The position numbers and the translations under genes are program-made. Positions 16,954 through 25,764 of a DNA stretch of 64,000 bases are shown piece after piece. Numbering within the stretch: the stretch's first letter is position 1; every line of letters starts with the position of its first letter. The notes under the pieces are model-generated. The model was given only the letters and a program-made list of their open reading frames with translations. It had not been told where the DNA came from and made no database searches. Where the stretch lies: the NCBI RefSeq assembly GCF_052119585.1, contig NZ_JBGQOJ010000010.1:1-64000 (forward strand), read 5' to 3'. Source of the stretch: JBGQOJ01 sp052119585 (GTDB lineage Bacteria > Pseudomonadota > Alphaproteobacteria > Rhodobacterales > Rhodobacteraceae).

Positions 16954-17489
16954 GGACGGGGTTCCTCTTCCCATGTTTTGCTCCCGCCCCAGGCCAGCAG
17001 GGCGAGGTGCAGCAAGCTGTGGATCGCGGCGAACAGGACCGCGATGTAGTAGACGGCGGCGGTCAGGTTCAGGGTCGGCATCATCTCTGGCAAGGTGTAG
17101 ACGGTGACATCCCAAGCGAACCAGAAGATCACCGCCATCAGCCCCGCTCCCAACATCGCCGCCAGCCGGAACAGAAAATCCTGCACGGATTCCGAGAATC
17201 GAACGACAAGCGCATCGATCCCCACATGCACACCGCGCCGGATACCGTGCGGAATCGCCAGAAACATCGCCCATACAAAGGCCAGCCGCGCCACCTCCTC
17301 GGACCAATCGATCGCGCTGGAGAATGCGTAGCGAAAGACCACCTGCGTCACGACCAGAATGGTCATCACCGCCATCGCAATAATCACCGCGTATTTCGTC
17401 ACGCGGTCCACCCTGTCCAGTGCCGCGCGGACCCGGATGAATGTCGGCCCCTCTTGCGAGGGGCCGGAACCTTGCGACAGGGCGGTCAT
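16950..17489 (-). CDS. dctQ: TRAP transporter small permease (DctQ)
   Basis: This 179-residue membrane protein has four predicted helices (for example YAVIIAMAVMTILVVTQVVF and the stretch around LGAGLMAVIFWFAWDV). The family motif FRYAFSSAIDWSEEVARL comes after the first helix. It is the small subunit of the TRAP system and is joined to its partners by four-base overlaps on both sides (ATGA with dctP and dctM), so the three are made together. Confidence 0.9.
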   Translation of the reverse strand: MTALSQGSGPSQEGPTFIRVRAALDRVDRVTKYAVIIAMAVMTILVVTQVVFRYAFSSAIDWSEEVARLAFVWAMFLAIPHGIRRGVHVGIDALVVRFSESVQDFLFRLAAMLGAGLMAVIFWFAWDVTVYTLPEMMPTLNLTAAVYYIAVLFAAIHSLLHLALLAWGGSKTWEEEPRP

Positions 17490-18478
17490 TCTGCGCCCGC
17501 TTCTTTCAGCACCAGATCGATGAGATCGCTGCCAATACGTTCTTTTAGTTCAACGACGACCGGCTGGCTGCGCGCGCGTAGGTCCGCACGTGTCTCGTCG
17601 CTCATAGGGGTAAAGGTCATGCCCGCATCAATCAGCGCCTGCTTGGACTGCTCGTCTTCTGCGGCGGCTTTTTCACGCTGCCAGGCAATCGCATCGGCGG
17701 CGGCCTCCCTCACGGCAGTCTTCTGGTCTTCGGACAGCCCGTCGAACTTCCGTTTGTTGGCGACCAGAACGATGTAGTCAAAGAAGTGGCCAGAATCTGA
17801 CAGATGTGTCTGCACCTCGGAGAAATTGCGGGATGCGATGATCGAATACGGGTTTTCCTGGCCATCCAATACGCCCTGCTGCAGGGCGGAATAGACCTCG
17901 GAAATGCCCATGGAAACCGGATTTGCGCCAATAGCGCGGAACGTGCCCAGATGGGTTTCGTTAGGTTGTAGCCGGATCTTCAGGCCTTCGAAGTCTTCAA
18001 CCGTTTTGATCGGCCGAACGCTGTTGGTCACGTTGCGGGATCCCAGTTCCATCCACCCAAGGGACACAAATCCCTTCTCAGCCAACTTCTCGTTCAGCAC
18101 CTCGCCTGCCTGCCCATCAATCACGCGGAACGCGGTTTCCCTATTGGGATAGGCGAAGGGCAATGAAACCGCTTCAAGCTCGGGCACGGTGCGCGACAGA
18201 TATGCCGACCCGATCCAGGTGCCGAACACAACGCCAGAGCGCACTTGGTCCACGTTTTCCTTCGCGCCCCCGAGCTGCATCGCCGGAAAGTTCTCGATCG
18301 TAAGATCGCCGCCGGTCAGGTCAGCGACAGCTTTCGCAAACCTTTCCATCGCGACAGAACTGGAATGGGCCACGGGAAAGTTCCCGGCAAGGCGCAGGGT
18401 TTCGGCGCCGGACGGTGTGGCGCTGACAAGGGCCAATGCGGTCGCACCGGCAACGGCGATGGCAAGAAACGGTTTCAT
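17486..18478 (-). CDS. dctP: TRAP transporter substrate-binding protein (DctP)
   Basis: The 330-residue periplasmic protein begins with a signal peptide (about residues 1-25, cleaved near SGAETLR). The DctP fold is shown by LAGNFPVAHSSSVAMERFA, the Arg-containing segment LKIRLQPNETHLGTFRAIG (the Arg typically binds the substrate carboxylate) and VSMGISEVYSALQQGVLDGQ. It is the first gene of the operon, with AAGGGGAGA as ribosome binding site. The ligand is probably an acidic compound linked to hydantoin or pyrimidine breakdown, an inference from the downstream dihydropyrimidinase. Confidence 0.88.
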   Translation of the reverse strand: MKPFLAIAVAGATALALVSATPSGAETLRLAGNFPVAHSSSVAMERFAKAVADLTGGDLTIENFPAMQLGGAKENVDQVRSGVVFGTWIGSAYLSRTVPELEAVSLPFAYPNRETAFRVIDGQAGEVLNEKLAEKGFVSLGWMELGSRNVTNSVRPIKTVEDFEGLKIRLQPNETHLGTFRAIGANPVSMGISEVYSALQQGVLDGQENPYSIIASRNFSEVQTHLSDSGHFFDYIVLVANKRKFDGLSEDQKTAVREAAADAIAWQREKAAAEDEQSKQALIDAGMTFTPMSDETRADLRARSQPVVVELKERIGSDLIDLVLKEAGAE

Positions 18479-18695
18479 GAAAGTTCTCCCCTTAGGATGC
18501 AGAAGTCACGTCTTTGGTCATGAGACTTAGAGTTGTCGGAAACCATCAAGAAAGCAATAAAATATTTAATAAAAAATAATATATAGTGTATCACATTGTT
18601 TTTATGAAATTATATGCAGAATAATTTCCTGAAATAGACAGCAGAATTGAGAGATGGAAGGGGGGCTGGCTCATCCTAGCCATCATGGAGCGAAG
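18479..18695 (-). promoter_or_regulatory. AT-rich upstream region of the TRAP/ureide operon
   Basis: The 200 bases before dctP are strongly AT-rich between 18540 and 18620. A small inverted repeat GTG-TAT-CAC (18586-18594) sits about 110 bases upstream of the start codon and is a candidate site for the operon's GntR protein. No single -35/-10 pair stands out. Confidence 0.35.
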
Positions 18696-18830
18696 ATGAG
18701 CAAGAATCCGGTGAACCCGAAAGTCCAGGCTGAAAAGGCGGTCAAAGACACCCTCCGTGCGACCCGCAAGGCCCATGGCGCCGAAGAGAATTTCCGAATT
18801 GTCTTGGTCAACCCGCGCCGCGAGGACACC
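18696..18830 (+). pseudogene. IS3-family OrfA, N-terminal scrap
   Basis: The frame from ATG 18696 reads MSKNPVNPKVQAEKAVKDTL and RKAHGAEENFRIVL, which resembles the start of a group of IS3 OrfA proteins (AEEKIRIVLEG-type motif). Similarity stops near 18830, where an IS256 fragment begins in the opposite orientation. Confidence 0.55.
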
Positions 18831-19063
18831 GGCCCAATACCGGGCAACACCTCGCAGTCCGTTAAATGACCATGGCAGACCAGCCGTGATCGCCTGTCCT
18901 CCAGCTTTTCCCTAGGAAAGGCAGCCATGAGCGCCGCCACTTCTGCTTGGATCGCCTGTTCGATCAGTTTGCGCGCCCCACACCGGTGGGCGTCGTTGAA
19001 CAGGTCGATGTAAAACCCGATGGATCGGGCACTTGGGTGATGGTAATCTTTAACATGTTGCAT
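18825..19063 (-). pseudogene. IS256-family transposase, N-terminal fragment
   Basis: The minus strand encodes KLIEQAIQAEVAALMAAF, then SRLVCHGHLTDCEVLPGIGPV, the conserved N-terminal region of one IS256 subfamily. It breaks immediately after GIGPV against an IS3 scrap. The piece at 5477-5815 has the middle of the same subfamily, on the same strand. Confidence 0.7.
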
Positions 19064-19299
19064 ATCCTCTTCTCAGCAGAGAATTGACGGCGTCTGAACA
19101 CCGCCATGATATGCCGCGCCTGAGCGCATCACCAACTTTCACGCGTTTCTCGCCTAATCCGAAAACTGCACCGCGTATAGGGTCCGGTGAAACTTGATGC
19201 CTCACCTTAGCTAATCCACTTCGGTTGACGCTGGTCAAGAACGGACTCGCCAATTCAAGGTATATTCGCCTGATCATTTTGCAACGGGAGAATTATGTC

Positions 19300-21096
19300 A
19301 TGGACTTTATTGGTGGACCTGGGGACGACATACTTATTGGCGGTGTGACCAACGATCGACTTGTGGGTCGTGCCGGAGACGACGAGCTTCGTGGGAATGA
19401 AGGCAACGACTGGATCGAGGGCGGAGCGGGCGAGGATCTGGCAGTCGGAGGAGAGGGTGACGACCGGATTTTCGGAGGTGCTGGAGATGACCAGATTTTC
19501 GGGAGTAGGGATGACATTCCGCTTGGTAGCGTCGATCAGGATTACCTTGATGGCGGCGCGGGCGATGACCAGATCTTTGGGAGCAGCGGCTCTGACCGAC
19601 TGTTCGGCGGTTCTGGCAATGACGTTCTTGGTGGCTTGCGTGGCAATGACCTGGTTTTCGGGGGCAGCGGGAGGGATTCCCTTTATGGTGGGGATCAGGA
19701 CGATGCCCTTTTTGGCGGCGCTGGCAATGACGACATTGACGGTGGCCGTGGCGAAGACCGTCTGTTCGGGGGGCAGGGCAAAGATGTTCTATTTGGTGCC
19801 GGACAGGATGATCTTCTGGATGGAGGCGGTGGCGATGATACGCTTGACGGCGGGTCCGGCGATGACCGTCTCAGGGGCGGCAAAGGCAATGATATTTTTG
19901 TGTTCGGGGCAAGTATGGGAGTTGACCTTGATACCATCCTCGACTTCACGCCCGGTAAGGACAGTCTGCGGTTCGAAGGCGGGACAGAAGTCGTCTCGAT
20001 CAGTGATGATGGTAAAGACACGGTGATCCTGACCAACACGGACGGAACCGTTCGGGTGTTGAATGTCGATCCCGGCGATCTTGGTTACATCGAGATTGTT
20101 CCAGTCACCTCTCTGCTCCTCGCGGAACTCACGTCGCCAGTGACGGCAGCCGCCCAACTTTCGGCACCTGACGAAGGTGCAGGCAACTACGTGCTGAATG
20201 GCGGTGGAGGGAACGACACGCTTTACGGCGGGCCGGGCGACGACCGCTTGTCTGGTGGCAAAGGCAATGATGTCCTGATCGGAGGCCAAGGAAGCGATAG
20301 GATCTTTGGTGGCCAAGGCGACGATCAGATCGACGGCGGCGATGGCGCGAACAGGTTGTTCGGCAATGCGGGCAACGACTCTATCCTTGGTGACGGCGCG
20401 CTTTATGGCGGGAAGGGCGATGATACTCTTGTCGGTGGCCTGTGGTCTGACAATATTTTGGACGGTGGCGTCGGAAACGATAATCTCACCGGCGGGCGTG
20501 GAGGTGATCGGATGTTCGGGGGGGCCGGTGACGATATGCTTTACAGCGGTCGTGCGGGGGCAGACTTTTTGGATGGCGGCGCGGGAAATGATACCCTTAT
20601 TGGCGGACGCGATAGCACCGTCAGGGTATATGGCGGTGCCGGAAATGACGTCTTGTCCACGGGGCGCGCTGGCGAAAACCGACTTTATGGCGGAAGCGGC
20701 AACGACGAGCTTTACGCAGGCAGAGGGCAAGATAAGCTTCACGGTGGCGCGGGCGATGATCGGCTGGAGGGTGGCGCAGGCGATGACCGGCTTGAAGGCG
20801 GATCGGGGGCAGATGTCTTTGTCTTTTCAGAACGCGGGCCACAAACTGATGTCATTACAGACTTCCAGTTGATGCAGGACACGATAAGGTTGGAATTCGT
20901 CGAGCTGTTGTCGATCGTTGATGATCATGGCGATGCCCTAGTCACCTACGGCTCGGTGGAATTTTCGGTCGAGGAGGCATGGATACGGGTGAAAGGGGTC
21001 AGTGCGGCGGATATCGCCGATCACATCGTAGAGGTCGATGCCGTAACCGCGGCACCGGACATTGTGTCTGCTTTTGATCCTTTGTTCGTGACGTGA
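19300..21096 (+). CDS. RTX calcium-binding repeat protein
   Basis: This acidic protein of 598 residues is built from two blocks of glycine-aspartate nonapeptides (GGxGxDxxx type) at about residues 5-215 and 295-520. Each block ends in a beta-rich cap: NDIFVFGASMGVDLDTILDF in the first and ADVFVFSERGPQTDVITDF in the second. These repeats bind calcium and fold after export. No signal peptide is present, as expected for type I secretion substrates with a C-terminal signal. The start was set at ATG 19300, nine bases after GGGAG. No enzymatic domain is seen, so it may be a structural or adhesive surface protein. The only secretion genes in the window are the broken ones at 4.9-5.5 kb. Confidence 0.88.
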   Translation: MDFIGGPGDDILIGGVTNDRLVGRAGDDELRGNEGNDWIEGGAGEDLAVGGEGDDRIFGGAGDDQIFGSRDDIPLGSVDQDYLDGGAGDDQIFGSSGSDRLFGGSGNDVLGGLRGNDLVFGGSGRDSLYGGDQDDALFGGAGNDDIDGGRGEDRLFGGQGKDVLFGAGQDDLLDGGGGDDTLDGGSGDDRLRGGKGNDIFVFGASMGVDLDTILDFTPGKDSLRFEGGTEVVSISDDGKDTVILTNTDGTVRVLNVDPGDLGYIEIVPVTSLLLAELTSPVTAAAQLSAPDEGAGNYVLNGGGGNDTLYGGPGDDRLSGGKGNDVLIGGQGSDRIFGGQGDDQIDGGDGANRLFGNAGNDSILGDGALYGGKGDDTLVGGLWSDNILDGGVGNDNLTGGRGGDRMFGGAGDDMLYSGRAGADFLDGGAGNDTLIGGRDSTVRVYGGAGNDVLSTGRAGENRLYGGSGNDELYAGRGQDKLHGGAGDDRLEGGAGDDRLEGGSGADVFVFSERGPQTDVITDFQLMQDTIRLEFVELLSIVDDHGDALVTYGSVEFSVEEAWIRVKGVSAADIADHIVEVDAVTAAPDIVSAFDPLFVT

Positions 21097-21600
21097 TGCG
21101 ATCAAGGAGGCGATTCGTCCGTCTACGTCGTGAGCCTATTTCCTGGAGTAGGCCCGTGCGGCGGCAGGGCGCGTCGCTTATCCGACCGCGCATGTAAGGG
21201 GCGAGCGAAAGATATTCATTGCGCAGCAGCATCTGGCCTTTGCCGGGAGTTTGTGGATCCTCGGTTTCCAATCGCAGGGTGTCATCGTCGGGTTGGCCCT
21301 TGGGGTGCTCGGCCAGAACGGGCTTGTGGTGCTGGTTTGGGTCATTGGTGGTTTCCCGCCACACGAGCAGGAAAGAGCGAAGTCTTGGGGCAATCCCGCA
21401 TCGGCGATGGGGATGCCTTTTGTCGCCACCGGCTTTCTGGGGTCCAAACCTCCATGTTGGGCGGATAGCCCGTCCCATGACTCCCAGACTCGATATGCGT
21501 CCCGCTGAGGCGGGACCTTGCTTTTGACCGTAATGGTGGCAGCAAAGCACTAAACTGACTGAAACCCACGGATTACGCTGTGGTGCTTTTGTCGAATGCT
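21097..21600. other. Remnant region between the RTX and GntR genes
   Basis: No intact gene is present. It holds the reductase fragment described separately and otherwise unrecognisable sequence; several short open frames lack domains or ribosome binding sites. Confidence 0.5.
21175..21345 (-). pseudogene. NADP-dependent oxidoreductase (CurA-like), frameshifted N-terminal fragment
   Basis: Read on the minus strand, MTQTSTTSPFW in one frame continues in another as VLAEHPKGQPDDDTLRLE, then MLLRNEYLSLAPYMRGRISDA. This is the N-terminus of a medium-chain reductase of the curcumin/alkenal reductase type. A one-base frameshift near 21310 and loss of everything after about 60 residues show that it is dead. 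Confidence 0.6.
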
Positions 21601-22314
21601 CTATTGCGGCGGATGCATCAAGGAATCGCGCAAGCTGACGTGTTTTGAATCTGTCTGGCGCAGATCAAGACCCTCGTGCAGGTCTTCAAGGTGACGTTTC
21701 ATCAGGTCTTGCGTCATTTGCCCGTTGCCAGATTCAATCGCACCCAAAAGGGCGTGATGGGCGTCGCTTTCGCATAGAACGCCCTGCCTGCGCCAATATA
21801 GGGCGATGATCAAACTCGACCGCTCAACCAGGGATCTGACAATATTGGCGATGGTGTGCTGGTCGGCGATTTTGGCAATCTCGATGTGGAATTTGCCCGA
21901 CAGCGCCAATGCGCGCCCCCTGTCACCGGCTGCGATGGCCTCGTGCTCATCTGCGATGTGCTGGCGCAGCAGCGTGATGTCTTGCGGTGTCGCGCGCACT
22001 GCGGCGGCCTCTGCCGTGCGCGGCTCAATCAATACCCGCGCCTCGAATACTTCATCCGCCTCGCGGGGGGTCGGGCTGGCGACAAAGGCACCGCGATTGC
22101 GCTTGATGTCGACCAGTTGATCATGCGCCAGTGACTGAAGGGCACTGCGCACGATTGTGCGGGATACGCCATAGATCTCGCCCAGTTCATCTTCGCCGAG
22201 CTTCATCCCCGGCGACAGACGATGTTCGTGGATAGCGGCGGACAGACATTGCGCCACGGCGTGGGACGACATTCCACCGTCCGTTGAGGAAATGACAGGT
22301 ATGGATGTTTTCAT
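21601..22314 (-). CDS. GntR-family regulator (FCD domain)
   Basis: This regulator has 237 residues. An N-terminal winged helix (AIHEHRLSPGMKLGEDELGE, GVSRTIVRSALQSLAHD) is followed by an FCD effector domain with its conserved His/Asp pattern (FHIEIAKIADQHTIANIVR). The start was placed at ATG 22314, seven bases after AAGGA; an in-frame codon twelve positions upstream lacks such a site. It is transcribed away from the ABC importer operon, and the space between them contains two matching palindromes, so it very likely represses itself and that operon until an imported compound binds. Confidence 0.85.
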   Translation of the reverse strand: MKTSIPVISSTDGGMSSHAVAQCLSAAIHEHRLSPGMKLGEDELGEIYGVSRTIVRSALQSLAHDQLVDIKRNRGAFVASPTPREADEVFEARVLIEPRTAEAAAVRATPQDITLLRQHIADEHEAIAAGDRGRALALSGKFHIEIAKIADQHTIANIVRSLVERSSLIIALYWRRQGVLCESDAHHALLGAIESGNGQMTQDLMKRHLEDLHEGLDLRQTDSKHVSLRDSLMHPPQ

Positions 22315-22397
22315 GACAGCGTCCTTGCTGTGTCTTCTGTGCCCGCGCAAGCGGTGTGCGGCAATCCCAAAACATCCCGTATCCCAATCAGTGTATT

Positions 22398-22432
22398 ATT
22401 GTATACAATTTATGTCCTAAATTGTAGGCAAT
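22398..22432. promoter_or_regulatory. Paired GntR operator sites
   Basis: A perfect 12-base palindrome ATTGTATACAAT (22398-22409) is followed by a near copy ATTGTAGGCAAT (22421-22432), 23 bases apart, on the same face of the helix. The TTGTATACAA type is common for FCD-type GntR proteins. The pair lies between the divergent GntR and ABC operons. Confidence 0.65.
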
Positions 22433-22552
22433 CTCTGCGATTTTAGCGGAAACATTCACCGATACCGTGAATGGCATGAAGCGCCGGACGGCATTTTATT
22501 GCGACAGGCCCCCCAAGGCTTCTTTGTTGGAATCATCAACCACGGGGGCCAA

Positions 22553-23539
22553 ATGAACATCGTCATTCAGGATCTGGAACTGGTTAATGTGACCAAGCGC
22601 TATGGCACAACCATCGCCGTAAACGCTGTCAGTCACCATTTTTGCCCCGCCAGCTATACTTGTCTGCTGGGCCCATCGGGCTGTGGAAAATCCTCGACCC
22701 TGCGGATGATCGCGGGGCACGAAACGATCAGTGACGGGTCGATCCTGCTGGCGCACCGCGATATTTCGCATCTGCCGCCCGCCAAGCGCGGCACGGCGAT
22801 GATGTTCCAGAACTATGCCTTGTTCCCGCACCTCAGCGTCGCCGACAACGTGGCGTTCAGCCTTAAGATGAAGGGCGTGGACGCGAAGGACCGCCGTGCC
22901 AAGGCAGCTGAGATGCTGGAACTGGTCGACCTGACCACCCTTGCCGACCGCCTGCCAGATCAGCTGTCCGGCGGCCAGCAGCAGCGCGTGGCCCTTGCGC
23001 GAGCGCTGATTACCCGGCCACAGGTGCTGTTGCTGGATGAACCCCTGTCGGCGCTGGACCCGTTCCTGCGTGTGCGTATGCGGACCGAGTTGCGCAATTT
23101 GCAAAAGGAACTGGGGATCAGTTTTGTCCATGTGACCCACGGCCAGGACGAAGCCCTTGCGCTGGCGGACGAGATTGTCGTGATGAACAACGCCGTGATT
23201 GAGCAGGCGGGACCGGCGCGCGACGTGTTCAATGCGCCGCGCACCCGCTTTGTCGCGCAGTTTATGGGCGGCCACAACGTGATAGCGTTGCCGCAGGGCC
23301 ACTATGCGATCAGGTCGGACGCGGTGCAGGTCACCGCGCCTGATGCGGGCCAGTTCGACGCCTATGTCACCGCCATTGAATATCAGGGCACCCACGTCAG
23401 TGTGCTGTCCCGTATTGCCGGCGATCAGGAGGTCACAGCCCTTGTCCCTGATGCCTCCTATTTCAACGCCCCGCATCACCCCGGCGATCGCATTGGCCTG
23501 ACATGGGATGCCAAGAACCTTCATCAACTGACGGCGTGA
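22553..23539 (+). CDS. ABC importer ATP-binding protein (PotA type)
   Basis: This 328-residue ATPase energises import. It has Walker A GPSGCGKSS, the Q-loop in MMFQNYALFPHLS, the signature LSGGQQQRVALARAL, Walker B VLLLDEPLSALD and the H-loop in VTHGQDEA, then a C-terminal TOBE regulatory domain from about residue 240. The start at ATG 22553 follows a GGGGG stretch. It is the first gene of an operon with a binding protein, two permeases, a racemase and an NTF2-like protein. Polyamine-, amino-acid-derivative- and opine-type importers have this architecture. Confidence 0.92.
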   Translation: MNIVIQDLELVNVTKRYGTTIAVNAVSHHFCPASYTCLLGPSGCGKSSTLRMIAGHETISDGSILLAHRDISHLPPAKRGTAMMFQNYALFPHLSVADNVAFSLKMKGVDAKDRRAKAAEMLELVDLTTLADRLPDQLSGGQQQRVALARALITRPQVLLLDEPLSALDPFLRVRMRTELRNLQKELGISFVHVTHGQDEALALADEIVVMNNAVIEQAGPARDVFNAPRTRFVAQFMGGHNVIALPQGHYAIRSDAVQVTAPDAGQFDAYVTAIEYQGTHVSVLSRIAGDQEVTALVPDASYFNAPHHPGDRIGLTWDAKNLHQLTA

Positions 23540-23571
23540 AACGCCGCGTAAACCTAGCAGAGAGAGACGTC

Positions 23572-24849
23572 ATGACAGAGACTACAAAACTATCCCGCCG
23601 CAACCTTCTGAAGGGCGCGACCGCCACAGCTGCATTCGCCGCGAGCACGACCCTTGGCGCTCCAATGATCTGGGCGCAGAACATCAAGAACATCACCTTG
23701 CGCCAGTTCGGCACCGGTGTGTCGAACCTGAACGAAGTCGCCGCCAAGGTGAAAGAAGACCTTGGCTTTACGCTGGAAATGACGGCGCTGGATACCGACA
23801 GCGTGACCCAGCGTGCTGCGACGCAGCCGAACAGTTTCGACATCGCCGACATCGAGTATTTCATCTGCAAGAAGGTCTGGGCCGCAGGTAACCTGCAGGC
23901 GATGGACACCAGTAAGCTGACCAATTACGACAAGATTGTCGGGATATTCCGATCCGGCAAGCTGAGCGCCGACAGCGTGATCGCGCAGGGCACGGCACCG
24001 CACACGGTCGGTTTCACGACCGGCCAGAACGGGACCGAATTCGTGCAGGAGGAATCCGGCTGGATGACGCTGATCCCTACAATTTACAACGCCGACACAT
24101 TGGGCATCCGCCCCGATTTGATCGGTCGTCCGATCAGCAAATGGTCCGAATTGCTGAACCCCGAATTCAAGGGGAAGGCGTCGATCCTCGATATCTCGTC
24201 CATCGGGATCATGGATATGGCGATGGTCGTGGAATCGATGGGCGAATACACCTATCCCGACAAGGGCAACATGACTCGCGCCGAAATTGACATGACCATA
24301 GGCATCTTCACCGAGGCCAAGAAGAACGGCCAGTTCCGCGCCTTCTGGAAGTCGTTCGACGAAAGCGTCAACCTGATGGCGTCGGGTGAAGTCGTGATCC
24401 AGTCGATGTGGTCGCCCGCTATCACCGCCGTGAAATCGCGCGGCATCGACTGCGTGTATCAGCCGCTGGAAGAAGGCTATCGCAGCTGGGGTGGCGGATT
24501 GGGCATTTCCGGCGCGCTGTCCGGGATCGAACTGGATGCGGCCTACGAATATATCAACTGGTACCTGTCCGGCTGGGTCGGCGGCTTCCTGATGCGGCAG
24601 GGATATTATTCCGCTGTGCCGGCCACGTCGAAAGAATTCATGTCTGAAAACGAATGGGGCTACTGGTTCGAGGGCATGCAAGCCACCGACGTCATCACCT
24701 CGCCGCAGGGCGATCCTCTGGCTCAGGTGGGTGCCACCCGCGACGGCGGATCTTTCGATGAACGGATGGGGTCTGTGGCCTGCTGGAATTCCGTTATGGA
24801 CGAGAACCAATACATGGTCCGCAAATGGAACGAGTTCATCGCTGCGTGA
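23572..24849 (+). CDS. ABC importer substrate-binding protein with Tat signal
   Basis: This 425-residue periplasmic binding protein of the PotD/extracellular-1 type starts at ATG 23572, where AGAGAGA is well placed. The N-terminus has the twin-arginine motif LSRRNLLKGATATAAF, so it is exported folded. Ligand-pocket segments include WMTLIPTIYNADTLGIRPDL and MASGEVVIQSMWSPA. It is separated by 32 bases from the ATPase gene. The substrate cannot be read from the sequence; the racemase downstream suggests an amino acid, hydantoin-like or related chiral compound. Confidence 0.88.
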   Translation: MTETTKLSRRNLLKGATATAAFAASTTLGAPMIWAQNIKNITLRQFGTGVSNLNEVAAKVKEDLGFTLEMTALDTDSVTQRAATQPNSFDIADIEYFICKKVWAAGNLQAMDTSKLTNYDKIVGIFRSGKLSADSVIAQGTAPHTVGFTTGQNGTEFVQEESGWMTLIPTIYNADTLGIRPDLIGRPISKWSELLNPEFKGKASILDISSIGIMDMAMVVESMGEYTYPDKGNMTRAEIDMTIGIFTEAKKNGQFRAFWKSFDESVNLMASGEVVIQSMWSPAITAVKSRGIDCVYQPLEEGYRSWGGGLGISGALSGIELDAAYEYINWYLSGWVGGFLMRQGYYSAVPATSKEFMSENEWGYWFEGMQATDVITSPQGDPLAQVGATRDGGSFDERMGSVACWNSVMDENQYMVRKWNEFIAA

Positions 24850-24909
24850 TGAATTTTGTGGCGTGCGTGTCCTGTTACACGCACGCCATCTTTTCCCGAA
24901 AGGCATGAC

Positions 24910-25764
24910 ATGCAAGCAAGACCCAACCTGATCGGCTGGCTGATGGTGTCGCCACTGGCGCTTGTGCTGGCCGTGTTCCTTGTGCTGCCGATCATCCTGA
25001 TCGGTATCGTCAGCTTCTGGACGGCGACCGAATTCAGCATAGTTCCCGCGTTTTCCATGGAAAACTACGATTTCCTATTTGGATCGCCGGTCACCTATCG
25101 CGTGTTCCTGAACACCTTCAAATACGCGGCGGTCACGTGGGGGCTGACGTTTGTGATCGGGTTCACGGTTGCCTATTACCTTGCATTCCACATCCGAACC
25201 CAAACCTGGCAGATTGCGCTGTTCCTGCTGTGCACAATCCCGTTCTGGACCAGCAACATCATTCGGATGATTTCGTGGATCCCGTTTCTGGGCCGCAACG
25301 GGATCGCCAATTCGGCGCTGATCTCTTGGGGGGTGGTGGATGAACCGCTGGAGTGGCTGTTGTTCAGCGACTTTGCCGTCATCCTTGCCTTCGTGCATCT
25401 TTACACGCTGTTCATGGTCGTCCCGATCTTCAACACAATGATGCGCATCGACAAGTCCCTGATCGAGGCGGCGCGGGATGCAGGGGCCACCGCTCCGCAG
25501 ATCCTGTGGAACGTCATCCTGCCTTTGACCAAGCCCGGCATCATGATCGGCACGATTTTCGTTGTGACCCTTGTGATGGGTGACTTCATCACGGTGCGTT
25601 TTATGAGCGGGTCACAATCCGCCAACGTCGGCCGGTTGATCTCGAACGACATCGCGCTGCTGCAATACCCCAGCGCCTCGGCCACGGCGATCGTCCTGCT
25701 GGCGACCGTGCTGATCGTGATCGGCATCCTGCTGCGCTTTGTCGATATTCGAAAGGAACTCTGA
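24910..25764 (+). CDS. ABC importer permease 1 (PotB type)
   Basis: This 284-residue inner-membrane permease has about six helices. The EAA loop that contacts the ATPase is EAARDAGATAPQILWNVILP at about residues 185-204. The start at ATG 24910 follows a GAAAGG motif. It shares one base with the next permease gene (TGATG). Confidence 0.92.
   Translation: MQARPNLIGWLMVSPLALVLAVFLVLPIILIGIVSFWTATEFSIVPAFSMENYDFLFGSPVTYRVFLNTFKYAAVTWGLTFVIGFTVAYYLAFHIRTQTWQIALFLLCTIPFWTSNIIRMISWIPFLGRNGIANSALISWGVVDEPLEWLLFSDFAVILAFVHLYTLFMVVPIFNTMMRIDKSLIEAARDAGATAPQILWNVILPLTKPGIMIGTIFVVTLVMGDFITVRFMSGSQSANVGRLISNDIALLQYPSASATAIVLLATVLIVIGILLRFVDIRKEL

Noticed and set aside
16954..17307. N-terminal extension of dctM
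   Set aside because: It is dctQ sequence in another frame; the real start is coupled to dctQ at 16953.
19300..21000. Tandem DNA repeat array
   Set aside because: The periodicity is that of 27-base codon blocks of RTX nonapeptides within one gene.
22496..23527. A 343-codon frame antisense to the ABC ATPase
   Set aside because: The plus strand has Walker A, signature and Walker B motifs; the antisense product has none.
23590..24915. A 441-codon frame antisense to the Tat-dependent binding protein
   Set aside because: No recognisable family; it is a shadow of the conserved plus-strand gene.
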